From: Scandinavium sp036271055
GTDB taxonomy: Bacteria; Pseudomonadota; Gammaproteobacteria; Enterobacterales; Enterobacteriaceae
Reading direction: 5' to 3'
Assembly: GCF_036271055.1 (NCBI RefSeq)
Contig: NZ_DATBBJ010000101.1
Coordinates: forward strand, 1-64,000
DNA length: 64,000 bases
The notes under the pieces are model-generated. The model saw nothing but the letters and a program-made list of their open reading frames with translations. It did not search any database and was not told where the DNA came from. The translations under genes and the position numbers were made by a program. This document shows positions 24,453-32,740 of this stretch, piece after piece (position 1 is the stretch's first letter; each line of letters begins with the position of its first letter).

Positions 24453-24483
24453 ATAAAAAAAGGGCCCCGAAGGGCCCTTTTTC
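24453..24483. terminator. Bidirectional terminator after ompC
   Basis: AAAGGGCCC/GGGCCCTTT stem with a four-base loop, which reads TTCG on the minus strand (a stable UUCG-type tetraloop). A-runs on one side and T-runs on the other let it work in both directions. It lies 16 bases past the ompC stop and before apbE, so porin transcripts should end here. Confidence 0.9.
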
Positions 24484-24498
24484 AAGCTTATCAGTCGA

Positions 24499-25596
24499 TT
24501 AGAACTGGTAAACCAGGCCGGTCGCTACGATGTTGTCAGTAGAGATGCCGGAAGCGCGAGTGAAGTCGTTGTCATCCAGCAGGTTGATTTTGTAATCAAC
24601 ATAGGTAGACATGTTTTTGTTGAAGTAGTAAGTCGCGCCTACATCAACATATTTCAGCAGATCCTGGTCGCCGTAACCGTTGCCCATATCTTTACCTTTG
24701 GACTGCAGGTAAGCGATGGATGGACGCAGGCCGAAGTCGAACTGGTACTGAGCAACGATTTCAAAGTTCTGAGCTTTGTTCGCCCAGCCCAGATCGCCTG
24801 CGCGGGTTGCGTTGTAAGTCTGGGTGTACTGAGTTGCCAGGTAGATGTTGTTCGCATCATATTTCAGGCCGCCAGTGTAGGTTTCAGCGCGGTCGCCTTC
24901 GCCCAGGTAGGTGCCATTGTTCTGGTCAGTAGTACGTTTGGAGCTGGAAATTGCGCCACCCAGACCGAAGCCTTCGCCCAGATCATAAGTGATGGAGCCG
25001 CCAACGCCGTCGCCGTTCTGTTTCAGAGCGGTACGACCGTTAGCCGTTGAGCCTTCGCCGCTTGGGCTGCCGTTTTTGCCCTGGTACTGCACAGCAAAGT
25101 TCAGACCGTCAACCAGACCGAAGAAGTCGGTGTTACGGTAAGTTGCGTAGCCATTACCACGCTGCTGCATGAAGTTGTCAGAACCGTAAGTGTCACCGCC
25201 GAATTCTGGCAGGACGTCGGTCCAGGACGTTACGTCGTAAACTACGCCGTAGTTACGACCGTAGTCGAAAGAGCCAGCGTCTTTAACGCGGATACCTGCG
25301 AAGCCAACACGAGTCCACGCCTGATCGGCAGAACCTTCAACGTTGTTCGCCTGTACGTTGTATTCCCACTGGCCGTAACCGGTGATCTGGTCGTTAACCT
25401 GAGTTTCGCCTTTGAAGCCCAGACGAATGTAAGACTGGTCGCCGTCGGCACCTTTGTCATCAGAGAAATAGTGCAGGCCGTCTACTTTACCGTACAGATC
25501 TAATTTGTTGCCATCTTTGTTATAAATTTCAGCCGCATTCGCTGCGCCCGCTACCAGCAGTGCTGGTACCAGGAGGGACAGTACTTTAACTTTCAT
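24499..25596 (-). CDS. ompC: Outer-membrane porin OmpC
   Basis: Trimeric 16-strand general porin. 365 residues: signal peptide MKVKVLSLLVPALLVAGAAN, mature start AEIYNKDGNKLDLYGKV, constriction loop L3 with PEFGGDTYG, alternating beta strands and C-terminal Phe (VATGLVYQF) needed for Bam recognition. The ribosome site AGAGGG is 9 bases before the ATG. Upstream OmpR boxes match E. coli ompC rather than ompF, and divergent micF confirms the locus. Surface loops (residues about 175-200 and 220-235) differ from E. coli as usual. Confidence 0.97.
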   Translation of the reverse strand: MKVKVLSLLVPALLVAGAANAAEIYNKDGNKLDLYGKVDGLHYFSDDKGADGDQSYIRLGFKGETQVNDQITGYGQWEYNVQANNVEGSADQAWTRVGFAGIRVKDAGSFDYGRNYGVVYDVTSWTDVLPEFGGDTYGSDNFMQQRGNGYATYRNTDFFGLVDGLNFAVQYQGKNGSPSGEGSTANGRTALKQNGDGVGGSITYDLGEGFGLGGAISSSKRTTDQNNGTYLGEGDRAETYTGGLKYDANNIYLATQYTQTYNATRAGDLGWANKAQNFEIVAQYQFDFGLRPSIAYLQSKGKDMGNGYGDQDLLKYVDVGATYYFNKNMSTYVDYKINLLDDNDFTRASGISTDNIVATGLVYQF

Positions 25597-25705
25597 TTTA
25601 TTAACCCTCTGTTATATGCCTTTTTATATGCCACTGCTTACTGATTAACCCTCTAATCAGTCGGCAACCCCATTGTGCTGTAAAATACAGAAATATCCAA
25701 CAAGA

Positions 25706-25765
25706 AAATGATACGAGAACTTTTAAGGTGTTTCAAATTACCCACTAGATGTTTCAACATGTAAA
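25706..25765 (-). promoter_or_regulatory. OmpR binding region of the ompC promoter
   Basis: On the minus strand TTTACATGTTGAAACATCTA (C1-type site, 25746-25765), TAATTTGAAACACCTTAAAA (C2-type, 25721-25740) and AGTTCTCGTATCAT (C3-type) follow the layout of the E. coli ompC promoter, with a leader of about 150 bases to the start codon. Osmolarity control through EnvZ/OmpR is expected to be kept, and the divergent micF shares this 325-bp region. Confidence 0.8.
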
Positions 25766-25921
25766 TATGATGGAACTTTTTCATGCCACGAAAAGCCAAA
25801 AAATATAGCATCAAAAATCAAAAATAATAAATAACCTATAAAAATCAACAAAATGACCAAGTATCGATGTATAGCACTGAATGACAAAACAAATCCGCCC
25901 ACGATCACTAGAATAATCAAC

Positions 25922-26015
25922 GCTATCATCATTAACTTTATTTATTACCGTCATTCAGTTCTGAATGTCTGTTTACTCATATTTCTACCGGGTGCTTCGC
26001 ATCCGGTTTTTTTTT
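25922..26015 (+). ncRNA. micF: MicF small RNA, antisense repressor of ompF
   Basis: About 94 bases beginning GCTATCATCATTAACTTTAT, nearly identical to E. coli MicF over the 5' part that pairs with the ompF start region. It ends in a short hairpin (ACCGGGTGC..GCATCCGGT) and nine Ts. A TAGAAT -10 lies 7 bases before the start (25909-25914). It is divergent from ompC, as in E. coli, and shares its OmpR control region. Pairing needs Hfq. Confidence 0.92.
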
Positions 26016-26400
26016 ACCTTTCTTTACGCAATTCTAATAGCCATGTGCTACCAGCACGAAATTATAACGACTATTAAGTAATCAGAGGCACCGAAAAAAT
26101 TCCCCTTAAGCGCCACGCTATAAATAATCTCTTGTTATTTCGTGCTATTCTCCCAACTGATCACGTAAATATTTGTACAGAAAATGTAACTGTGTACATC
26201 TTTTAAAGGCAATTGTGGAGATCGCTCAGAAAGCCATCATCGGGCCTGAGAATGTGGAAATTGGCGCATTACCCTTTATACTGCCTGCTGGAGTTGCCTC
26301 GGCCCACAACAGCAGTAAGCCGATTACAGGTTTTCGCCAAAGGCAGCGAGCTGGGTTTCAACGCGTTTTCTGGTGCAGTCATCATGGGTTACACACACTA
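26016..26400 (+). promoter_or_regulatory. rcsD upstream region
   Basis: 385 bases between micF and rcsD. The first half is AT-rich and holds a 10-bp inverted repeat AGCACGAAAT (26053-26062)/ATTTCGTGCT (26137-26146). The second half has coding-like composition and stays open in the rcsD frame from 26173, but no start there has support. No gene is called. The rcsD promoter should lie here; I could not place -35/-10 with confidence. Confidence 0.4.
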
Positions 26401-29076
26401 ATGAGTCATTCCGACACGACTTTGTCTAACAAGTTTTCCCTTATCCCCGGGAGCATCACCCGTTTCTTTCTGCTGCTGATCGTCGTGCTGTTAGTCACGA
26501 TGGGCGTGATGGTCCAAAGTGCGGTGAATGCGTGGCTTAAGGATAAAAGCTATCAGATTGTCGATATGACACACGCCATCCATAAACGTGTCGATACATG
26601 GCGCTACGCGACCTGGCAGATTTACGACAACATCGCCGCCTCAGCAACGGCTTCATCTGCCGGTGACGGGTTGCAAGAAACGCGGTTGAAGCAGGATGTC
26701 TATTACCTCGAAAAACCTCGTCGTAAAACGGAAGCGCTGATTTTCGGTTCCCATGACGGGGCAACACTCGACATGACTCAGAAGATGTCGAACTATCTCG
26801 ACACGCTGTGGGGCGCAGAAACCGTGCCGTGGTCGATGTACTACCTCAATGGTCAGGACAATAGCCTCATTCTTATCTCTACCCTGCCACTGAAAGATTT
26901 GTCTGCGGGTTTTAAAGAATCCACCGTGGGCAGTATTGTCGATTCACGCCGGGCAGAAATGTTGCAGCAGGCAAACACGCTTGATGAGCGCGAAACCTTC
27001 TCCTCCCTGCGTCGCCTGGCCTGGCAAAACGGTCACTACTTTACGCTACGCACGACGTTCAACCAGCCTGGTCATCTGGCAACCGTTGTGGCCTTTGATT
27101 TACCGATCAACGATTTAATTCCACCGGGCATGACGTTAGACAGTTTCCGCCTTGAGGCTGACCCTTCGCAAAAAAATCTGCGCAGCCAGAATAAAGAAGC
27201 GGCTGATAGCGTAAACATCAATTTCAACAGCTCACGAATTGAAATTGCCTCATCGGTGAACTCCACGGGCATGCGCCTGGTGTGGCAAGTGCCGTTTGGT
27301 ACACTGCTACTCGATACACTACAAAATATTTTGCTGCCGCTGCTGCTGAACATTGGCTTGCTGGCGCTGGCGCTATTTGGCTATAACACTTTCCGCAATT
27401 ACTCTGGCCGACGTGAGAGCGATACCGCGACGTCTGGTACGGTCAACACGGAGCTTCGTGTACTCAAAGCCATCAATGAAGAGATTGTCTCCGTTCTCCC
27501 GTTGGGATTGCTGGTGCATGACCAGGAATCCAACCGAACCGTTCTTAGCAATAAAATCGCCGATCACCTGCTGCCGCATCTGAACCTGCAAAACATCACC
27601 AGCATGGCGGATCAGCATCAGGGCGTGATCCAGGCGACCATCAACAACGAGCTGTACGAAATTCGCCAGTTCCGCAGCCAGGTGGCCCCACGAACCCAGA
27701 TCTTTATTATTCGCGATCAGGACAAAGAAGTGCTGGTGAACAAGAAACTCAAACAGGCGCAGCGTCTGTACGAGAAAAACCAGCAAGGCCGTATCGCGTT
27801 TATGCAAAACATCGGTGATGCCCTCAAACAACCGGTGAAATCGCTTGCCGAGGAAGCCGCCGGGTTATCAGGTGCTGAGAATCAGAAACTCGCTCAGCAC
27901 GCCGACACCCTGGTTCGCCTCGTGGATGAAATTCAACTGGCAAACATGCTGGAAAGCGACAGTTGGAAAGGCTCTTCCGTATTATTCTCAATCCAGGATT
28001 TGATTGATGAAGTGGTGCCTGAAGTGTTGCCCGTCATCAAGCGCAAAGGCTTACAACTGCTGATCAACAACCACCTGGCCGCCAGTGAACAGCGCCATGG
28101 CGATCGCGACGCACTGAAACGTATCCTGCTGTTGCTGATTCAATATGCAGTGACCACAACGCAAATAGGCAAAGTCACGCTTGAAGTAGGTAAAGATGAA
28201 TCCGCAGAAGATCGCCTGACGTTCCGTATTCTTGATACGGGCAACGGCGTGACCAACAGCGAAATCGACAATCTGCATTTCCCGTTCCAGAACGAAACGC
28301 AGGAAGACCGCTTCGGCAAAGCCGATGCCCTCACCTTCTGGCTGTGCGATCAGCTTGCTCGTAAGCTCGGCGGTCATCTGAACATTAAAGCCCGGGAATC
28401 ATTGGGTACGCGTTATTCTCTGCACGTCAAAATGGCACCGCGTGAACAGGAAGTGGTGTCGGAAGAAAATCTGCTGGACGATGTGATTGCGATGATCGAC
28501 ATTACATCAAATGAAGTGCGCAGCGTGGTCGTTCGACAGCTTGAAAACTGGGGCGCAAGCTGCATTTCCCCGGATGAGCGACTAACAAGTCAAGAATATG
28601 ATCTGTTTTTAACGGATAATCCGTCTAATCTTACTGCGCCTGGCTTGCTTTTAAGCGATGATGAGGCCGGTATTCGTAAAATTGGCCCCGGCCAATTGCG
28701 AGTCAACTTCAATATCAGTAATGCCATGCAGGAAGCTGTGCTGCAACTTATAGAAGAACAACTCGCACAGGGAGAGTTACTGGGAACACCTGCGGGTGTA
28801 AATGAAAACGCCGAGCTCCATGCCAGCGGTTATTATGCGCTGTTTGTTGACACGGTACCGGAAGATGTTAAGAGGTTGTATACTGAATCAGCAGCAGGCG
28901 ATTTCGCTGCGCTGGCACAGACGGCTCACCGCCTAAAAGGGGTGTTTGCCATGCTCAATCTGGTACCCGGCAAGCAGTTATGTGAAACGCTGGAGCATCT
29001 CATTCGTGAGAAGGATGCCCCCGGCACAGAAAAATATATCAGCGACATTGACGCCTACGTCAAAAGCTTGATGTAG
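26401..29076 (+). CDS. rcsD: RcsD phosphotransferase of the Rcs phosphorelay
   Basis: Inner-membrane protein that passes phosphate from RcsC to RcsB. 891 residues from ATG 26401 (MSHSDTTLSNKFSLIPGSIT), matching the E. coli start. Two membrane segments (about 20-42 and 305-330) flank a periplasmic domain. A histidine-kinase-like but inactive region follows, then the C-terminal HPt domain with H843 in TAHRLKGVFAML. The ATG has only a weak ribosome site. rcsB follows after 16 bases. Confidence 0.97.
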   Translation: MSHSDTTLSNKFSLIPGSITRFFLLLIVVLLVTMGVMVQSAVNAWLKDKSYQIVDMTHAIHKRVDTWRYATWQIYDNIAASATASSAGDGLQETRLKQDVYYLEKPRRKTEALIFGSHDGATLDMTQKMSNYLDTLWGAETVPWSMYYLNGQDNSLILISTLPLKDLSAGFKESTVGSIVDSRRAEMLQQANTLDERETFSSLRRLAWQNGHYFTLRTTFNQPGHLATVVAFDLPINDLIPPGMTLDSFRLEADPSQKNLRSQNKEAADSVNINFNSSRIEIASSVNSTGMRLVWQVPFGTLLLDTLQNILLPLLLNIGLLALALFGYNTFRNYSGRRESDTATSGTVNTELRVLKAINEEIVSVLPLGLLVHDQESNRTVLSNKIADHLLPHLNLQNITSMADQHQGVIQATINNELYEIRQFRSQVAPRTQIFIIRDQDKEVLVNKKLKQAQRLYEKNQQGRIAFMQNIGDALKQPVKSLAEEAAGLSGAENQKLAQHADTLVRLVDEIQLANMLESDSWKGSSVLFSIQDLIDEVVPEVLPVIKRKGLQLLINNHLAASEQRHGDRDALKRILLLLIQYAVTTTQIGKVTLEVGKDESAEDRLTFRILDTGNGVTNSEIDNLHFPFQNETQEDRFGKADALTFWLCDQLARKLGGHLNIKARESLGTRYSLHVKMAPREQEVVSEENLLDDVIAMIDITSNEVRSVVVRQLENWGASCISPDERLTSQEYDLFLTDNPSNLTAPGLLLSDDEAGIRKIGPGQLRVNFNISNAMQEAVLQLIEEQLAQGELLGTPAGVNENAELHASGYYALFVDTVPEDVKRLYTESAAGDFAALAQTAHRLKGVFAMLNLVPGKQLCETLEHLIREKDAPGTEKYISDIDAYVKSLM

Positions 29077-29092
29077 CAAGGTAGCCTAATAC

Positions 29093-29743
29093 ATGAATAA
29101 TATGAACGTTATTATTGCCGACGATCACCCGATTGTCCTGTTTGGTATTCGCAAATCACTTGAGCAGATCGAGTGGGTGAATGTCGTTGGCGAATTTGAA
29201 GACTCCACTGCGCTTATCAACAATCTGCCGAAACTGGACGCCCATGTGCTTATCACCGATCTCTCCATGCCTGGAGACAAATACGGTGATGGCATTACGC
29301 TGATTAAATACATTAAACGTCACTTCCCGGCGATCTCGATTATTGTTCTGACCATGAACAATAACCCGGCCATTTTGAGTGCCGTGCTGGAACTGGATAT
29401 CGAAGGGATTGTCCTGAAACAGGGTGCGCCAACCGATTTGCCTAAAGCCCTGGCGGCCTTGCAGAAAGGGAAGAAATTCACCCCGGAAAGCGTTTCCCGT
29501 CTGCTGGAAAAAATCAGCGCGGGCGGTTACGGCGACAAACGTCTGTCACCGAAAGAGAGTGAAGTATTACGCCTGTTTGCAGAAGGTTTCCTGGTGACTG
29601 AGATTGCCAAGAAGCTGAACCGCAGCATCAAAACCATCAGTAGCCAGAAGAAGTCGGCGATGATGAAACTGGGTGTAGAAAACGACATCGCTCTGCTGAA
29701 CTATCTGTCTTCTGTCACCCTGAGCGCGAGCGACAAAGACTGA
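29093..29743 (+). CDS. rcsB: Response regulator RcsB
   Basis: LuxR/NarL-type regulator of capsule, motility and envelope-stress genes, acting as a homodimer or with RcsA and others. 216 residues, the E. coli length; receiver domain with D10, D11 and phospho-acceptor D56 (VLITDLSMPG), and C-terminal helix-turn-helix (RLSPKESEVLRLFAEGFLVT, then IAKKLNRSIKTISSQK). AAGG lies upstream of ATG 29093. Co-transcribed with rcsD. Confidence 0.98.
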   Translation: MNNMNVIIADDHPIVLFGIRKSLEQIEWVNVVGEFEDSTALINNLPKLDAHVLITDLSMPGDKYGDGITLIKYIKRHFPAISIIVLTMNNNPAILSAVLELDIEGIVLKQGAPTDLPKALAALQKGKKFTPESVSRLLEKISAGGYGDKRLSPKESEVLRLFAEGFLVTEIAKKLNRSIKTISSQKKSAMMKLGVENDIALLNYLSSVTLSASDKD

Positions 29744-29752
29744 TACCTATTT

Positions 29753-29772
29753 CCCCCGGCCCCCGCCGGGGG
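29753..29772. terminator. GC-rich hairpin between rcsB and rcsC
   Basis: CCCCCGGC/GCCGGGGG with a CCCC loop, between the convergent rcsB and rcsC stops. T-tracts are poor on both sides, so termination strength is uncertain. Confidence 0.6.
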
Positions 29773-29777
29773 GATAT

Positions 29778-32624
29778 TTATTCCCTGGTTTTCCTCACCC
29801 TCGCGGCATAGACCGCCAGCGTCTGTTTCAACACATCCAGTGTCACCGGTTTCGACAAACAACTATCCATCCCTGACTCCAGACAACGCTGTTTCTCTTC
29901 TGCCAGCGCGTTCGCCGTTACCCCAACGACTGGTAACGTTAAACCAAGCTGACGTATGCGTTGCGTGAGGCGATAACCGTCCATATTTGGCATGTTGACA
30001 TCACTTAGCACGATGTCGATGTGGTTCTTACTGAGCACATTCAGCGCATCGACGCCGTCGTTGGCAGTTTTGCACTGATAACCCAGCGATCCCAGCTGAT
30101 CGGCCAACAAACGGCGGTTAATCGGATGATCGTCCACCACCAGAATCATCATATCGTCGTTGGCTGCCGCTTCACTTTCTGCCGACGGCAACGCCCCGCT
30201 GTTCTCAGTGCTTTCGACTTCAATACGATATATACGGCCAAGCAACGCCAGTAACTCATGCGGCGAGGCGACGCTGTGGATCCATTCGCCTGGCACTCGC
30301 TCAAGCGGAATACCAATATGGCGGCGGCAGAAAATGATCGCGCCACGACCGGTCCACGGTTGGGTCAGTTCATCGTCGGAAATGAGCATATCGTCCGCGT
30401 GTGGCGTTTGGCCTTCATAGGCCAACACGTCAATGCCATGCCGCTTCAACAGCGATTCGACAAATTGCGCCAGTGAAGCATTGCGCACCGCCAGCCAGCA
30501 GCGTTTGCCGGCGAGTCCTTCGATCATTGCAGGCTTGATATTTTGCGCCCCGTAGAGCGGAATACGAATGATGAACTGGCTGCCCATACCCGGTTCCGTC
30601 TCAACCGAAATATCGCCGTCCATCATGTTGATCAGTTTTTCGCAGATAGCCAGACCCAGACCTGTCCCCTGGAAATTACGCTGCACGCCGGTTCCCACCT
30701 GGAAGAACGGGTCAAACAGACGCACCACTTCTTTCGCTGGAATGCCCACGCCGGTATCACGCACGCTGATACTCAGATAATCTTCATCCCGATTCAGATG
30801 CAAAATGATGCAGCCGGTATCGGTAAATTTGATGGCGTTACTCAACAGGTTAGAAATAACCTGTTGAAGACGCATAGGGTCGCCCGCCAACTGCTGCGGC
30901 ACGTCTGGCTCGACAAAGCAGTAAAGGCCAAGTTGTTTGCGCACCACCAGCGGCAAATAGTTCGCGGTAATGTGGCTCATGACCTCACGCGGGGAAAATT
31001 CGCGCGGTTCAATTTTGAGTTGTTCTGACTCAATTTTCGAGAAGTCGAGAATGTCGCTGATGATTTTCAACAGCAGGCTCGACGAGTTATTCATCGCCGT
31101 CACCAGCCTGTCGACACCCTTCGGCAACTCTTTAGTTTGCAGCAGATCGAGGTTACCGATAATGCCGTACAGCGGCGTGCGAAGCTCATGGCTGACTGTC
31201 GCCAGGAACATGGATTTTGACTGGCTCGCCTGCTCTGCCGCTTGTGCCATTTCCTGTAACGACTCTTCCATTTTCACGCGCGAAGACACATCGACCAGCA
31301 CGCAAATTGCCACGTTTTCATTGCGATAGCGCGAATGTACGAAGCTGATTTGCAGATTGGTATTGTTACTGGTGAGCACATCCACGAAGTTAACCTGCTG
31401 ACCGCAAATTATCTGCGTTAAGCGCTGTCGGTCTTCGTGGGTGAGCATGTTCAGGTAATTGTGCGCCAGTTCATTGCTCAGAATGTTGGTGCCATCCAGC
31501 GTTCGCAGAATACAAATCCCGACCGGTGCCGAGGCGACAATTTTGCGGTTGAACTGCTCATGCTCTTCGAGGCGCTGGGCATCGGCTTCAGCTGGCAGGA
31601 AGATGCGACGCTCGTACATACGCGCCATGGTAAACAACGCCACGCCGCTCAGAATATTCAGCAACACAGCGTTGAGTATCAGAATTCTTATCCGTTCCAG
31701 TACCAGATCGACCGGTACGGAATAGACAATACTTAACGATGAAGGCGGCAGGCTCTTTTTCAGCACCAGCTCACGGAAACCCGAGGTGTAACCAAACCAG
31801 GCGCGTTCCTGCATCCAGTGCGGATCGATTTTGAGTTTGCTTTCCCCCCCCGTGAGCGCAATCAGCGGTTGCCCACTCTCATCGAGGATGGTGACGCCCA
31901 TTGGCATACTGCCCGGTGTGAAGAAGTTTTCCATACGGATGGTTTGCTCAATGCCGAGCAATGCCTGCAGGCGATTGGCGAGATAAACCGGCGTCAGCGC
32001 ATAGAAAGCGCCCACACCCGGACGCTGCCCCTGGCTCACCCAGTACAGATTATTACCCCGCTCATCCTGCGGCGCGTTACGGTATTTCATGATCCGCTCA
32101 TGCAGGGTTTTTAACGCCTGATCGCGCTCCATAGGCATATCACGCAGACCAAAATTGGCCATACACAGGTTTTCATTGCCGATCAGAAATACGCGGTTGA
32201 GATCGTAGGCTGCGGAGAAATTGTCGCGCCAGTAGCGCATGAACCACGCCAGTGATTCCAGCGACCCACGCCAGGAGTTACTCATTGCGCCGCAGTCAGA
32301 ATCCTGGAACAGTGGCTCAAATTCCGGTACTTCGGTGTCGTCTTTTGTCGCGCGTGATGAGAGCACACCATTTTCAACACCCAGCCGATTTTCAGCAATG
32401 TACTTCAGCTCTTTCATCACATCTGACGTGCGCTGTATATAGCGCTGTGCCTGATCGTAGCTGAGATTAAACTCCTGACGGATTTCCGCTTCTTTGGTAT
32501 GTAATGCATTGACGATGTAGAACACCGAAACAAACGCAATCAGCAGCCAGAGAAGCAGCGCCAGCGCCCGAAAAAGATAGCGGGAGACTTTCAGAGTTGT
32601 GCGAAAAGAGACGAGGTATTTCAA
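29778..32624 (-). CDS. rcsC: RcsC hybrid sensor kinase
   Basis: Kinase/phosphatase at the top of the Rcs relay. From the TTG at 32624 it has 948 residues: membrane segments about 20-41 and 313-335 around a periplasmic domain, a PAS-like region, the kinase core with H479 (ATVSHELRTPL) and ATP-binding DTGVGIPA and GTGLGLAI, an RcsC-specific ABL domain, and a receiver with D875-type acceptor in VLSDVNMPNMDG. The frame extends to another TTG at 32645. I chose 32624 because E. coli RcsC begins at the same residue (KYLxSFRTTLK), though neither TTG has a strong ribosome site. Confidence 0.95.
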   Translation of the reverse strand: MKYLVSFRTTLKVSRYLFRALALLLWLLIAFVSVFYIVNALHTKEAEIRQEFNLSYDQAQRYIQRTSDVMKELKYIAENRLGVENGVLSSRATKDDTEVPEFEPLFQDSDCGAMSNSWRGSLESLAWFMRYWRDNFSAAYDLNRVFLIGNENLCMANFGLRDMPMERDQALKTLHERIMKYRNAPQDERGNNLYWVSQGQRPGVGAFYALTPVYLANRLQALLGIEQTIRMENFFTPGSMPMGVTILDESGQPLIALTGGESKLKIDPHWMQERAWFGYTSGFRELVLKKSLPPSSLSIVYSVPVDLVLERIRILILNAVLLNILSGVALFTMARMYERRIFLPAEADAQRLEEHEQFNRKIVASAPVGICILRTLDGTNILSNELAHNYLNMLTHEDRQRLTQIICGQQVNFVDVLTSNNTNLQISFVHSRYRNENVAICVLVDVSSRVKMEESLQEMAQAAEQASQSKSMFLATVSHELRTPLYGIIGNLDLLQTKELPKGVDRLVTAMNNSSSLLLKIISDILDFSKIESEQLKIEPREFSPREVMSHITANYLPLVVRKQLGLYCFVEPDVPQQLAGDPMRLQQVISNLLSNAIKFTDTGCIILHLNRDEDYLSISVRDTGVGIPAKEVVRLFDPFFQVGTGVQRNFQGTGLGLAICEKLINMMDGDISVETEPGMGSQFIIRIPLYGAQNIKPAMIEGLAGKRCWLAVRNASLAQFVESLLKRHGIDVLAYEGQTPHADDMLISDDELTQPWTGRGAIIFCRRHIGIPLERVPGEWIHSVASPHELLALLGRIYRIEVESTENSGALPSAESEAAANDDMMILVVDDHPINRRLLADQLGSLGYQCKTANDGVDALNVLSKNHIDIVLSDVNMPNMDGYRLTQRIRQLGLTLPVVGVTANALAEEKQRCLESGMDSCLSKPVTLDVLKQTLAVYAARVRKTRE

Positions 32625-32690
32625 CGTTTGGCCGTGTGCATGCAAAAGATGGGATTAAGGTAGCGGTAAATGACCACACCCGCAATATTC

Positions 32691-32722
32691 AAAGAAAAAG
32701 GGCCAGTTTTCACTGGCCCTTC
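32691..32722 (-). terminator. Terminator after gyrA
   Basis: On the minus strand AGGGCCAGT/ACTGGCCCT (9 bp) with a GAAA tetraloop, followed by TTTTTCTTT. It lies 18 bases past the gyrA stop. Confidence 0.9.
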
Positions 32723-32740
32723 GTTCAGCATTTCAGACAA

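Noticed and set aside
25738..25932. Hydrophobic 64-codon minus-strand frame between ompC and micF
   Set aside because: It overlaps OmpR boxes and the micF start; the hydrophobic look comes from AT-rich codons.
26173..26400. Longer RcsD start
   Set aside because: The conserved protein begins at 26401; the upstream codons have no ribosome site and no match to RcsD.
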